A stretch of 28,596 nt of DNA, from IMG/VR virus record IMGVR_UViG_3300007540_000075, positions 1 through 28,596 of that record; one strand, 5' to 3'. Position 1 is the first letter of the stretch. Every line of letters starts with the position of its first letter. Source of the stretch: a virus. Shown here piece by piece: positions 1 to 8,166 of this stretch. The notes beneath the pieces were generated by a model, which was not told the DNA's origin, did no database searches, and saw only the letters and a program-made list of their open reading frames with translations. A program made the translations under genes and the position numbers.

Positions 1-318
1 AAGGCGTGGGTGAACTTTAATGGTGAGGGTACGGTGACGATTCGGTCGGATTATAATGTGTCGAGCATTACGGATAACACCACTGGTGATTACACGGTCA
101 ACTTTACGACTGCGATGGCGGATGTTAACTATTCGTTTAACGTAAATAATTACGTGGGCGATGACCTCGGTGCTGGATCAGCCGGGTATTCTCGGACAAT
201 CTCTGTCGGGTCAAGCGACGTAACTACTTCTGCGTTAACATTTGTTGTTTACGGACATTTCCCCGGTTTTTTTGGCACAAAAGATACACCAAATGTCTGC
301 GTAACCATTTTCCGCTAA
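1..318 (+). CDS. Tail-fibre tip protein, 5'-truncated by the window edge
   Basis: The reading frame is open from base 1 (K-A-W-V-N-F-N-G...), so the start lies outside the window; a GTG at position 10 is probably internal. The first ~40 visible residues closely match the core of the gene at 580-948, with the shared stretch around NVSSITDN and TGDYTVNFTTAM. The C-terminal ~60 residues differ completely. This 'conserved stalk, variable tip' pattern is typical of small phage fibre or receptor-binding tip proteins. The sequence just after the stop codon is also nearly the same as that after the paralogue's stop, which points to duplication. Exact role in host binding is inferred from the pattern and from the tail genes nearby. 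Confidence 0.7.
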   Translation, partial: KAWVNFNGEGTVTIRSDYNVSSITDNTTGDYTVNFTTAMADVNYSFNVNNYVGDDLGAGSAGYSRTISVGSSDVTTSALTFVVYGHFPGFFGTKDTPNVCVTIFR

Positions 319-348
319 ACAACCAAAATTCTCAACAGGAGTAAACAC

Positions 349-576
349 ATGACTGACCAAACAAAACGAGTAATCTTCCGCACCGAAGACGGCGGTGTTG
401 CTGTTATCGTGCCTTCACCTAACTGCGAACTGACCATTGAGCAAGTGGCGGCGAAGGATGTGCCCACTGGTACACCTTACAAGATCGTGGATGTCGCTGA
501 CGTACCCTCTGATCGTACATTCCGTGGGGCATGGGAAGTGGCAGTAGAAAGCCTCACCGACGGCGTAGGGGCATAA
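349..576 (+). CDS. Small phage tail-accessory protein (hypothetical)
   Basis: 75 residues, ATG preceded by an AGGAG ribosome site 9 bases upstream. It has no membrane segment. The central PYKIVDVADVPSDRTFRGAW stretch resembles a family of small phage proteins that I recognise from marine phages, usually next to tail-fibre genes and next to a small charged helical protein like that at 975-1223. In this window the two are separated by the fibre-tip paralogue at 580-948. A role in fibre or tail assembly is inferred from context only. It ends 3 bases before the next start, so the genes are in one transcription unit. Confidence 0.6.
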   Translation: MTDQTKRVIFRTEDGGVAVIVPSPNCELTIEQVAAKDVPTGTPYKIVDVADVPSDRTFRGAWEVAVESLTDGVGA

Positions 577-579
577 GCC

Positions 580-948
580 ATGTCTACGTTGAAGGTCAAT
601 GCCATCTCAAATGTGGCTGGCACGGGTAGCCCGAATATCACGGAGCAAGCCAAAGCGTGGGTGAACTTCAATGGTACGGGTACGGTGGCGATTCGTGGGA
701 GTTTTAATGTTAGTAGTATTACGGATAACGGAACTGGTGACTATACGGTGAACTTTACCACGGCTATGACTGATGCGAATTATGCTGTAGTTTCTTCTGC
801 CGCAAGAAACCACGCTACCAATCCTATGCTTTGTGCGCCAAGAGGGAATGCTAGCACATATTCAACATCAGCGGTTCGTTTATCAGCACTATCAGATGGC
901 GGTGCTACTGAAGATTCACCCATTGTGGGTATTTCCATCTTCAGCTAA
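580..948 (+). CDS. Tail-fibre tip protein, paralogue of the gene at 1-318
   Basis: 122 residues. The N-terminus (MSTLKVNAISNVAGTG) is the common marine-phage fibre opening, followed by KAWVNFNGTGTVAIR and NVSSITDN/TGDYTVNFTTAM, a motif frequent in marine phage tail proteins. Residues ~25-65 match the truncated gene at the left edge; residues ~66-122 are unrelated to it and rich in Ala, Ser and Thr. Likely a trimeric fibre-tip or receptor-contact protein. The bases after the stop (CTAAACAACC...) are nearly the same as those after the left paralogue. The intact start here shows what is missing from the left copy. Confidence 0.7.
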   Translation: MSTLKVNAISNVAGTGSPNITEQAKAWVNFNGTGTVAIRGSFNVSSITDNGTGDYTVNFTTAMTDANYAVVSSAARNHATNPMLCAPRGNASTYSTSAVRLSALSDGGATEDSPIVGISIFS

Positions 949-974
949 ACAACCAAATTCTCAAGGAGAAACAA

Positions 975-1223
975 ATGATTAACATCAACATGACAAAAGC
1001 CAAAGAAATCAAGAAGGACATGATTCGTCAGGAACGTGCTCCATTACTTGATTCACTGGACGTACAATTTATGCGAGCTGTCGAGTCTGGTGACACAGAA
1101 GCGCAAGCAACCATTGCGGCAAAAAAGCAAGCACTGCGTGATGCAACTGCTGATTCAGCAATCGAGGCGGCTTCTACGCCTGAAGAATTGAAAGCAGTAC
1201 GTCCTACTGCATTAGATGCCTAA
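975..1223 (+). CDS. Small helical tail-assembly-type protein
   Basis: 82 residues, ATG with AAGGAGA 7 bases upstream. Composition is charged and strongly helical: an N-terminal TKAKEIKKDMIRQERAP segment, then LDVQFMRAVESGDTEAQ and a KKQALRDAT helix, ending in TPEELKAVRP. The same arrangement occurs in small phage proteins encoded beside tail-fibre genes and often called tail assembly chaperones. I recognise the pattern but cannot prove the function. It follows the fibre-tip gene after 26 bases. Confidence 0.6.
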   Translation: MININMTKAKEIKKDMIRQERAPLLDSLDVQFMRAVESGDTEAQATIAAKKQALRDATADSAIEAASTPEELKAVRPTALDA

Positions 1224-1247
1224 ACTTTAATTAACGGGAGCATTACT

Positions 1248-1544
1248 ATGGCTGTTGAATACACATGGACTATTGCTCAATTGGAGCGCAACACAGCAGA
1301 CGACTTCGTTGTCACTGTTCACTATCGTGTCAATGCTGTTGACGGAGACTACACAGCATCCACATACGGCACTGTCGGTTATACACAAGAAAGCGAGACA
1401 TTTATTCCTTTCGCTGACTTAACAGAAGCAACAGTGGTGGGATGGGTAAAAGAATCACTCGGTGAAGAAACAGTGCAAGAAGCATTGGCTTTACAGATTG
1501 AAGCACAGAAGGCCCCTGCCTCAGTATCGGGTATGCCTTGGTAA
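1248..1544 (+). CDS. Conserved small phage protein, unknown function
   Basis: 98 residues, start supported by CGGGAG about 9 bases upstream. The N-terminal half is predicted beta (YTWTIAQLERNT, DFVVTVHYRVNAVDG, ASTYGTVGY) and the C-terminal half helical (LTEATVVGWVKESLGEETVQEAL). Similar small proteins occur in tail regions of marine phages. No catalytic motif or membrane segment is visible. Probably a virion or tail accessory protein, from position only. Confidence 0.55.
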   Translation: MAVEYTWTIAQLERNTADDFVVTVHYRVNAVDGDYTASTYGTVGYTQESETFIPFADLTEATVVGWVKESLGEETVQEALALQIEAQKAPASVSGMPW

Positions 1545-1568
1545 TTTAACCAGCAAAGGAGAAACACG

Positions 1569-1787
1569 ATGAGCGAGAAAAAAACAGCCTCAATCGTAAT
1601 TGACGACATAGAGTACACAGAAGACCAACTGACAGATGCGCAGAAGATGCTTATCAACCATGTAGCAGACTTAGATCGTAAGATTGGATCTGCACGGTTT
1701 AACTTAGACCAATTGCAAGTAGGACGTGATGCGTTCATGTCTATTCTTACGCAAAAGCTCAAAGAAGAACCTAAAGTAGACGAGTAG
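1569..1787 (+). CDS. Small coiled-coil protein, DUF6447-like
   Basis: 72 residues with AAAGGAGAAA ahead of the ATG. A short beta start (ASIVIDDIEYTEDQLTD) is followed by a long amphipathic helix (residues ~22-65, NHVADLDRKIGSARFNLDQL). The pattern 'V.IDG.EY...LSD.A' followed by a coiled coil matches my memory of the small phage DUF6447 family; this is recall, not a search. Function unknown. It sits in the tail-accessory cluster. Confidence 0.55.
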   Translation: MSEKKTASIVIDDIEYTEDQLTDAQKMLINHVADLDRKIGSARFNLDQLQVGRDAFMSILTQKLKEEPKVDE

Positions 1788-1807
1788 TAGTCAAGAGGAC
1801 TAAATAG

Positions 1808-2944
1808 ATGGCATTTTCAGTATCCGCCTTTTCGGAAGTTCCGTTTGGGGCCGAACCTACTGCAGGTTTGGCACTGGATGCTAGTGCCTCTATTGAAACA
1901 ACGGCAACAGTCACCGGCAGTATTTTAGAGATCGCTAACCCTACTGCCACTGCTGTCGGTGCAGGCAGTGTCAATGCAGTCACAGTAATTGATGTCACGA
2001 ATATTGTAACAACTCCTGCTATTACAGGAGCTAGTACAACTGCCGGTGCAATAGTAGAGATTGCCAATTCTAGCGCAAGTGCCACGGGTACTTCTACTGT
2101 AACGCCGACACTTGCATTTGAGATTGCAAACCCAACAGCAACTTCAGTAGGCACTGCGACTGCTAGTGCAATTGCAAGGGATATTGCAAACCCAACAGGC
2201 ACGGTAACTGGCACTGCAACTACACCAAACGTAAACACAACTGCCGTATTCCGCAATTTGTCAGTAGTCGGTACATCAAATGTGCCAAATACTTTAGCAT
2301 TTGCTATTGCAAATTACACAGTTTTGAGTATAACTAGTGTAGCTTCTGTATCGGGCGCTATTCAAGAAGTTGCTAACGTCGTATCTAATGTAACTGGTAC
2401 GGCGATTGTAGCACCTTCTACTGCGTCTGCGATTGCCAATGTCACATCATACGCAACAGGAACATCTGTATCTACATCAACAGCACGTGCAATTGCTAAC
2501 CAACAAGGTTCAGCAACAGGCACATCATCTGTTCCTAACGTCGCTACGTTACAAGTTGCTAACCCAACAGCCTCTGCTACCGGAATTGCTACAACGTCCG
2601 GCACAGGCCGTTACATTGCGAATCCAACAGCAATTATCTCTGTTACTGCAATTGTTGAAGGTTCTGCCGGGGCAATTAGACCAGTCACAGGTGCAATTGT
2701 AGGTGACGCAGAAGTATCTAGTATTGCATATCAATCATTCCGATTCGATCCGAATCTTTATGCACGATCTCGCAGTGTCTACGTAGACCGAGAACTTGCG
2801 AGGTTTGTTTTAATAGAAGCTGATAAGCCAAGAATCACATACGCTGATGTTGAGCTTAGTCGCACAATTTTGGTAGAAGCTGACAGGTCCAGAATCGCAT
2901 ATGTCGATGCGGAGCTAAGTCGTACAATTAAGGTGGCTGCATAA
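1808..2944 (+). CDS. Repeat-rich fibre-like virion protein
   Basis: 378 residues, AGAGGA ribosome site 8 bases before ATG. After a short N-terminus (MAFSVSAFSEVPFGAE), residues ~40-290 hold about a dozen degenerate repeats of ~20-22 residues that centre on I-A-N-P-T-A-(T/S) and G-T-(A/S). They are rich in Ala, Thr, Val and Ser and almost free of charge, as expected for a beta-structured fibre. The C-terminus has three charged repeats of ~19-20 residues (Y.D.EL.R....EAD..R). It overlaps the next start (TAATG). Likely a fibre, decoration or tail appendage protein; no sequence motif fixes which. Confidence 0.6.
   Translation: MAFSVSAFSEVPFGAEPTAGLALDASASIETTATVTGSILEIANPTATAVGAGSVNAVTVIDVTNIVTTPAITGASTTAGAIVEIANSSASATGTSTVTPTLAFEIANPTATSVGTATASAIARDIANPTGTVTGTATTPNVNTTAVFRNLSVVGTSNVPNTLAFAIANYTVLSITSVASVSGAIQEVANVVSNVTGTAIVAPSTASAIANVTSYATGTSVSTSTARAIANQQGSATGTSSVPNVATLQVANPTASATGIATTSGTGRYIANPTAIISVTAIVEGSAGAIRPVTGAIVGDAEVSSIAYQSFRFDPNLYARSRSVYVDRELARFVLIEADKPRITYADVELSRTILVEADRSRIAYVDAELSRTIKVAA
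1931..2670 (+). repeat. Degenerate ~60-66 bp coding repeats (IANPTA units)
   Basis: About a dozen in-frame units coding for (I/V)-A-N-x-(T/S) followed by a G-T motif recur every ~20-22 codons. They are divergent at the DNA level, so these are old protein repeats rather than a recent tandem expansion. One longer interval (~2220-2310) suggests a decayed unit. Confidence 0.6.
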
Positions 2945-3321
2945 TGGCACTACGTTTTCCGGATAAAGATCCAGATGAGAAGTTGGACTACACCGTCGAT
3001 TGGTCACGGTACCTTGCAGGGGATGTAACAATTGCTTCTGTTGTATGGAAGATCCAACAAGCAGATGGTACTGCATTAACATTCCCTGTTGGCTATGCTT
3101 TCCAAGGAGATGAGTTAGTTGTTGCGAGCGGGTCAACCATTGGATTGACTGCAAACTCTCAAACAAATACAGCAACGACTGCAACAATCGTCTTAGAGAA
3201 GGGTGACCCCAACACAACCTATAAGTTGTTATGTGAGATTACAACAACAACTTCTGCAAGAACAAGTGCTCCAATCGTTACGAATCGTAAGATTGTGATC
3301 AAAGTACGGGAGCGTGTGTAA
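2944..3321 (+). CDS. Predicted tail/fibre adaptor, Ig-like small virion protein
   Basis: 125 residues beginning in a TAATG overlap with the gene before. The opening ALRFPDKDPDEKLDYTVDWS, the central GDVTIASVVWKIQQADG and a beta-rich remainder resemble a widespread family of small phage proteins next to neck and tail genes, sometimes called fibre-tail adaptors. The strand pattern fits an Ig-like fold. It sits directly upstream of the gp11-like protein, also by TAATG. Function comes from family resemblance and order. Confidence 0.55.
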   Translation: MALRFPDKDPDEKLDYTVDWSRYLAGDVTIASVVWKIQQADGTALTFPVGYAFQGDELVVASGSTIGLTANSQTNTATTATIVLEKGDPNTTYKLLCEITTTTSARTSAPIVTNRKIVIKVRERV

Positions 3322-4040
3322 TGGCTTACAATTTTTTAGGTCTTGTCAATGATGTTTGTGGGCGTTTAAACGAAACACCATTAACTTCGTCTACGTTCCC
3401 TACATCCAAGAATTTTTACACAACTGTAAAAGACAGTGTGAATGCTGCATTGCGGGATATCAATCATCAGCAGTATGACTATCCATTCAACCACAATGCA
3501 ATTGAAGTGTACTTAGAAGCTGGCATTGCTCGGTACCCATTACCTTCTAATGCAAAGAAGATTGATTTTGATACAGTGCGTATTTTACGCGATGACACAT
3601 TAAACGTACAGACTACCATCTTAAAGCAGATTCAGTATAACGAATACATCCGCAAATTTTTAGATGATGAGCTAAACACTGCAGTGACTGGTGAAGTGCC
3701 ACGTTATATTGCAAAGTCACAATCTAATGAGTTTGTGATTGCGCCTAAGCCAGATCAAGACTATGTGTTAGAACTTGAGTACTTCATGCACCCCGCAGAT
3801 CTTGTTCTGTATGATGATGTGCCCACAGTACCTGAAGCATTTAAGCATGTGATTATTGATGGTGCTATGTATCATGCATACATGTTTCGTGACAATGCCC
3901 AATCTGCAGCAATGGCAGAAGCTAAGTTCAAAGAGGGCATTAAGGCGTTACGTAGCCTTCTAGTCAATGAGTATATTTCAGTTGTAGATACTCGTGTGCA
4001 TCACGCTAGGTCTTCATCTGTTGTGCCAAGGATTAACTAA
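3321..4040 (+). CDS. Tail tube/adaptor protein (T7 gp11 / P22 gp4-like)
   Basis: 239 residues. The N-terminal helices (NFLGLVNDVCGRLNETPL, TTVKDSVNAALRDINHQQYDYPF), a central beta part (RYIAKSQSNEFVIAPKPDQDYVLELEYF) and a C-terminal helix pair (AMAEAKFKEGIKALRSLL) match the general layout of podovirus adaptor or tail tubular protein A. Such proteins dock on the portal and start the short tail. Start and stop are both in TAATG overlaps with neighbours, which supports coupled, roughly equal expression with the next tail protein. T7 gp11 is similar in length (~200 residues). Confidence 0.7.
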   Translation: MAYNFLGLVNDVCGRLNETPLTSSTFPTSKNFYTTVKDSVNAALRDINHQQYDYPFNHNAIEVYLEAGIARYPLPSNAKKIDFDTVRILRDDTLNVQTTILKQIQYNEYIRKFLDDELNTAVTGEVPRYIAKSQSNEFVIAPKPDQDYVLELEYFMHPADLVLYDDVPTVPEAFKHVIIDGAMYHAYMFRDNAQSAAMAEAKFKEGIKALRSLLVNEYISVVDTRVHHARSSSVVPRIN

Positions 4041-5617
4041 TGGCGGACAATTGGCAGACGTATCCTGTTGAGTTCCGTGGTGGTCTCGTTACTAACTTGT
4101 CTCCTATCCAGCAAGGTATTAACTTGCCGGGCAGTGCTAGACAGTTACGTAACTTTGAGCCATCTGTAGAGGGTGGCTATCGTCGTATTAGTGGCTTTAC
4201 TAAGTATGACGATAACACTGTTACGGGTACGGGCTTAGTACGTGGCGTTATGTACTATAATAATAAAGTACTTGCTGTTCGCTCTAATGCCAGTATCGGT
4301 GAGGGTGAGCTTTACGAATCTGCTGGTGGTGGCTGGACACGTAAGTCCACAGACGCTATTCGGTTTAGCTCTGGCAGTAACAAGATCCGCTTTAAGAAGT
4401 ACAACTTCTCTGGTGCAGAAAAAGTTATCATGGTGGATGGTGTTGTTAAGCCAATCATCTACAATGGAACTGCGGTATCGCAATTGTCTTCTTTGTCATC
4501 TGACTATGTTGGGGGCAATCATCTGGAAGTCTTTAAAGATCATATCTTTATGGCTACAGATTATAATGTGTTCTTCTCTGCTCCCTTCTCGGATACAGAT
4601 TGGTCATCTGCAAGTGGCGGTGGAGTGATTACATTCAGTGATCAGATTACTGGATTAAAGATCTTCCGAGATCAACTGTATGTGTTTACTAAACGACAGA
4701 TCCACCGGATTGTAGGTAACACTGTATCTGACTTCCAGCGTATTCCTGTCTCATTAGACTTGGGTTGTATTGAAGAAGATACAATTCAAGAGATTGCTGG
4801 TGATGTCGTGTTCATGGGCCCTGATGGGTTGCGCTTGTTATCTGGTACAGAGCGTATCGGTGACGTTGGATTGGGAGCGATTACTAAGCCCATCCAGTCT
4901 GAGGCTACTTCATTCCAGACACGCAATAACACATTTACAAGTTTAGTTATCCGTAATAAAACACAGTACCGCATATTTGGGTATAAGAGTGGTGACCCTG
5001 TTGGGCAAGCACAAGGATTGATTGGCGTTCAGTTTGCCTCTCAGGGCGGTGACAACATGGCGTGGGCAGAGACACGTGGCATCAAGGCATACGTCTCTTA
5101 CAGTGAATACTCTGAGTCTCAAGAAATATTGTTGTTCGCCAATGAAAATGGCTATGTGTACGAGCTAGAGAGTGGCATTACATTTGATGGTGCTGCAATT
5201 GATGCATCTTTCTTTACGCCATACCTACCGATCAACGATCCAACAATTCGTAAGACGTTATACGCAGTACATTCGTACATTGATCCTGATGGAAGTTTTA
5301 ACACAAGTCTTACACTAAACTATGATTTTAATGGGCAGAACATTGTCCAACCAGATCCAATTTCATTGTCTAACACACTTGACGTAGAGATTGGGGGTAG
5401 GGTCGCAGGTACTTATGGTGTTGCAACATACGCCACATATTCTGGCGAAACAGTAACATCTGGTTTTATTTATGGTGATGCCGTGAGGCTAACACTCCGA
5501 GAGCAGGTCACAGGGTCTGGATTTGTAGTATCTCTAGAATACATCTCTAGTGGCTCTACTCAACCTTTTACATTAGACGCATTGGCGATTGAATACGCTA
5601 CAAATAGCAGGAGATAA
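4040..5617 (+). CDS. Tail nozzle/stabilisation protein (P22 gp10 / T7 gp12 analogue)
   Basis: 525 residues, beta-rich throughout. The N-terminus (FRGGLVTNLSPIQQGINLPGSARQLRNFEPS, written here in outline) gives the typical 'GG...P......G.a..l.NFe' opening of phage stabilisation and nozzle proteins, followed by GGYRRISGF. Repeated short blades follow (KVLAVRSN, HIFMATDYNVFFSAP, QLYVFTKRQIHRI), suggesting a propeller-like fold. It follows the gp11-like gene by TAATG and precedes the tail fibre, which is the usual order for the distal tail tube. It is shorter than T7 gp12, so the P22 gp10-like assignment is the better one. Confidence 0.65.
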   Translation: MADNWQTYPVEFRGGLVTNLSPIQQGINLPGSARQLRNFEPSVEGGYRRISGFTKYDDNTVTGTGLVRGVMYYNNKVLAVRSNASIGEGELYESAGGGWTRKSTDAIRFSSGSNKIRFKKYNFSGAEKVIMVDGVVKPIIYNGTAVSQLSSLSSDYVGGNHLEVFKDHIFMATDYNVFFSAPFSDTDWSSASGGGVITFSDQITGLKIFRDQLYVFTKRQIHRIVGNTVSDFQRIPVSLDLGCIEEDTIQEIAGDVVFMGPDGLRLLSGTERIGDVGLGAITKPIQSEATSFQTRNNTFTSLVIRNKTQYRIFGYKSGDPVGQAQGLIGVQFASQGGDNMAWAETRGIKAYVSYSEYSESQEILLFANENGYVYELESGITFDGAAIDASFFTPYLPINDPTIRKTLYAVHSYIDPDGSFNTSLTLNYDFNGQNIVQPDPISLSNTLDVEIGGRVAGTYGVATYATYSGETVTSGFIYGDAVRLTLREQVTGSGFVVSLEYISSGSTQPFTLDALAIEYATNSRR

Positions 5618-5619
5618 CT

Positions 5620-7392
5620 ATGGCTGGATATACCAGACAAAGTGAGGCAGGAATTGTCGATGGCGGTATCATTAGCGCCAATGACTTGAATGCTGAGTTT
5701 GATCAAATTGAAACTGCAATGGGTGCCCTTGGGCATTCCCATAGTGGTGCGTCTGGCGAAGGCCCACAGATCAGTACAGCAGGTATTGCTGATTCTGCAG
5801 TTACTACTGTAAAGATTAACGATGCTGCTGTTACTACAGCAAAGATAACTGACGCAAATGTTACTAATGCAAAGCTTGCAACAGATTCTGTATCTACTGC
5901 AAAGATTCAAGATGATGCAATTACCGGAGATAAGATTGATTCCACAACAACAATCACTGCGGCCAGCTTTGTAGGGCCACTGACAGGCGATGTTACTGGA
6001 AATGTCACTGGCAACTTGACAGGCGATGTTACTGGCACTAATGGAACAATCACTAATCTGACGATTGGTTCTAGCACTGCAGTTACTTCTGTAGACACAG
6101 ACTTGTCTAGTGTAGCGGAGACGGATACAACACTTGCGTCCGCAAAAGCAATTAAAGCGTATGTTGACGCACAAGTTACTGCGCAAGATCTTGACTTTAT
6201 CGCAGATAGTGGTGGTGCATTATCTATTGATTTAGATTCTGCGACCTTGAGCATTCTTGGTGGAACAGGTATCAGTACTACTGGCTCAGAAAATGCCGTT
6301 ACAATCGACATTGATTCAACTGTTGCTACATTGACAGGGACACAAACTCTTACAAATAAGACGCTAACAAGCCCCACAATCGACACCCCAACTGTTACTA
6401 ATTTGTACATAAACGATAGCGAGATTACATTTGAGGGTTCTTCTGCTAATGATTTTGAAACTGTTCTTCAGGTCACAAACCCAACCGCAGATCACATAGT
6501 CACGATAAAAGATGAGTCTGGCACTGTCGCTTTAATCTCCGATATCCCAACAAACAATAATCAATTGACAAATGGTGCAGGGTACATCACTGGTGTTGCA
6601 GATGATTCACATAATCATATCATCTCTAATGTCGATGGGCTACAAGATGCGTTAGATGCAAAAGCACCTTTGGATTCTCCTGTATTTATAAATACACCTA
6701 CAGCCCCAACTGCGGCTGCAGGCACCAACACTATTCAAGTAGCCACAACAGCATTCGTGTCAACTGCGGTAGCCAATATTGTAGACACTGCACCTGAAGC
6801 ATTAAATACATTAAATGAATTAGCGGTTGCTCTTGGAAATGATGAAAATTTCGCAACAACTGTGAGCACTGCCCTCGGGACAAAGGCACCTTTGGATTCT
6901 CCTGTATTTGAAAATACACCTACAGCGCCTACAGCGGCGACGGGAACTAATACTACACAACTTGCTACAACAGCTTTTGTGCAGCAAGAAATAAGCGCTA
7001 TCCCCGGTGTTGACTTAAGTTCTGTATATCCAGTAGGCTCTGTTTACATCAACGCCTCTGTTTCAACAAGCCCAGCAACATTGCTTGGATTTGGAACGTG
7101 GGAAGCGTTTGGTGCTGGGCGAGTCATGGTGGGTCTTGATGCTGGTCAGACTGAGTTTGATACGCTCGGAGAAACAGGCGGGGCAAAAACTCACACGCTC
7201 ACTCAAAGCGAGCTTCCATCGCACAATCACAGCACGGCATATAGTGGAACATTTAAAGCCGGGCTTGATGCGGATGGAGGAACATTTGTAACGCAAGCAG
7301 GGTCTGGTACAACTGGATCTACTGGCTCAGGGAGTGCTCACAACAACTTACAGCCGTACATCGTAGTGTATATGTGGAAGCGCACAGCGTAA
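5620..7392 (+). CDS. Tail fibre with collar-type C-terminal domain
   Basis: 590 residues. N-terminus: YTRQSEAGIVDGGIISANDLNAEFDQI, a common particle-attachment opening, then a GHSHSG motif. Residues ~50-105 carry a repeated 'A-V-T-T-(V/A)-K-I-x-D' pattern, followed by GDVTG repeats. Two copies of a KAPLDSPVF-NTPTAPTAA-GTNT-ATTAFV unit (see repeats) are shared by many phage fibres. The last ~120 residues (YPVGSVYIN, GTWEAFGAGRVMVGLD, HTLTQSELPSHNH, NNLQPYIVVYMWKRT) are a gp10/gp12-type collar domain, whose HNH histidines bind metal in known trimers. This is the likely main receptor-binding fibre. It starts two bases after the stop of the upstream gene, with AGGAG in that gene's 3' end. Confidence 0.8.
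   Translation: MAGYTRQSEAGIVDGGIISANDLNAEFDQIETAMGALGHSHSGASGEGPQISTAGIADSAVTTVKINDAAVTTAKITDANVTNAKLATDSVSTAKIQDDAITGDKIDSTTTITAASFVGPLTGDVTGNVTGNLTGDVTGTNGTITNLTIGSSTAVTSVDTDLSSVAETDTTLASAKAIKAYVDAQVTAQDLDFIADSGGALSIDLDSATLSILGGTGISTTGSENAVTIDIDSTVATLTGTQTLTNKTLTSPTIDTPTVTNLYINDSEITFEGSSANDFETVLQVTNPTADHIVTIKDESGTVALISDIPTNNNQLTNGAGYITGVADDSHNHIISNVDGLQDALDAKAPLDSPVFINTPTAPTAAAGTNTIQVATTAFVSTAVANIVDTAPEALNTLNELAVALGNDENFATTVSTALGTKAPLDSPVFENTPTAPTAATGTNTTQLATTAFVQQEISAIPGVDLSSVYPVGSVYINASVSTSPATLLGFGTWEAFGAGRVMVGLDAGQTEFDTLGETGGAKTHTLTQSELPSHNHSTAYSGTFKAGLDADGGTFVTQAGSGTTGSTGSGSAHNNLQPYIVVYMWKRTA
6661..6759 (+). repeat. Fibre repeat unit 1 (99 bp)
   Basis: Codes for KAPLDSPVFINTPTAPTAAA and ending in TTAFV. 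Pairs with the unit at 6883-6981; both hold the same run that encodes A-P-L-D-S-P-V-F. The spacing between units is 222 bp, a multiple of three, so recombination between them would keep the frame. Confidence 0.75.
6883..6981 (+). repeat. Fibre repeat unit 2 (99 bp)
   Basis: Second copy of the unit at 6661-6759. The first ~25 bp are identical; the rest differs mainly at third codon positions, which indicates protein-level selection after duplication. Confidence 0.75.
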
Positions 7393-7404
7393 GGAAAAAT
7401 AAAA

Positions 7405-7662
7405 ATGGACTTCCAAGATCTATACAACACAGCAATGGGATTTGTACTGGCCTTAGGTGGCTGGGTCATGCGAGTGATCTGGGACAACTTAAAAGACTTA
7501 CGTACACAAGACAATGTCCTTGCAGAGAAAGTATCACGCATTGAAGTTCTTGTCGCAGGTGAATACGTTAAAAAAGATGAATTGGAACGTGTAGTACAGC
7601 GCCTATTCGACAAACTAGAACACATTGAAATGAAGATCGACAGGAAAGTCGATAAAAACTAA
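7405..7662 (+). CDS. Small membrane-anchored coiled-coil protein
   Basis: 85 residues. One hydrophobic segment (residues ~8-27, TAMGFVLALGGWVMRVIW) is followed by a charged coiled coil (residues ~30-83, EKVSRIEVLV, ELERVVQRLFDKLEHIEMKI). It lies just after the fibre and ahead of the lysis genes. An N-terminal anchor with a coiled coil resembles an inner-membrane spanin or an XhlA-type partner, but sequence identity to either is not visible. Function unknown. Confidence 0.6.
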   Translation: MDFQDLYNTAMGFVLALGGWVMRVIWDNLKDLRTQDNVLAEKVSRIEVLVAGEYVKKDELERVVQRLFDKLEHIEMKIDRKVDKN

Positions 7663-7698
7663 ATCTCATTCACCTGACTTTTAAAGGGAGAAGTCAAG

Positions 7699-8157
7699 AT
7701 GATTGTCGAGGCGATTACGCTGATTAGCACTGCAAATGCGGCTATCGGTGCAGTCAAAGAAATGATCGGCAATGGTCGTGACTTGATGGACTGCGGTAAA
7801 GAATTAGGTGACTACTTTTCTGCAAAGTCAGAGATTCAAAAGCAAGCCAACCCAAGCGGCAAGGGCAGTGACTTAGAAGCATTCTTTGCATTAGAGAAGT
7901 TGAAGCAACAAGAACAAGAATTGAAAGAGATGATGATCTACAGTGGCCGTGGTGGGATGTGGGATGATTGGCTACTCTTTCAAGCTGAGCAAAAAAGAAA
8001 AAGAGATGATCAAGCAAAACAAATACTCATTGCGAAGACCAAGCGGAAAAAGAAAATTCATGACTGGATTGTTGGTGTTCTCGTTAGCGTTGCCGTTCTT
8101 AGTGGCGTTGGTGCAATCGGTGTAATGTTCTGGTGGTTAGCAAATAATGCAAGGTAG
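7699..8157 (+). CDS. Conserved marine-phage protein with C-terminal membrane anchor
   Basis: 152 residues with AAAGGGAGAA ahead of the ATG. An N-terminal amphipathic helix, a motif GKGSDLEAFFALEKLKQQEQ, then EMMIYSGRGGMWDDW, a very basic stretch (residues ~99-120, KRKRDD...KTKRKKK) and one membrane span (residues ~123-147). The SDLEAF...MIY.GR.G.WDD pattern recurs in marine phage genomes near lysis or tail genes but has no assigned function. The basic stretch before the span fits a tail-anchored inner-membrane protein. Confidence 0.6.
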   Translation: MIVEAITLISTANAAIGAVKEMIGNGRDLMDCGKELGDYFSAKSEIQKQANPSGKGSDLEAFFALEKLKQQEQELKEMMIYSGRGGMWDDWLLFQAEQKRKRDDQAKQILIAKTKRKKKIHDWIVGVLVSVAVLSGVGAIGVMFWWLANNAR

Positions 8158-8166
8158 GTGATTGTC

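Noticed and set aside
1771-2256. 161-codon open frame on the minus strand inside the repeat protein
   Set aside because: It mirrors the Ala/Thr/Val-rich repeats in the opposite frame; no ribosome site and a real gene covers it.
5560-6410. Long minus-strand open frames (208 and 167 codons) under the tail fibre
   Set aside because: Antisense of Thr/Ala/Asp-rich fibre coding; cysteine- or valine-biased composition with no start signal.
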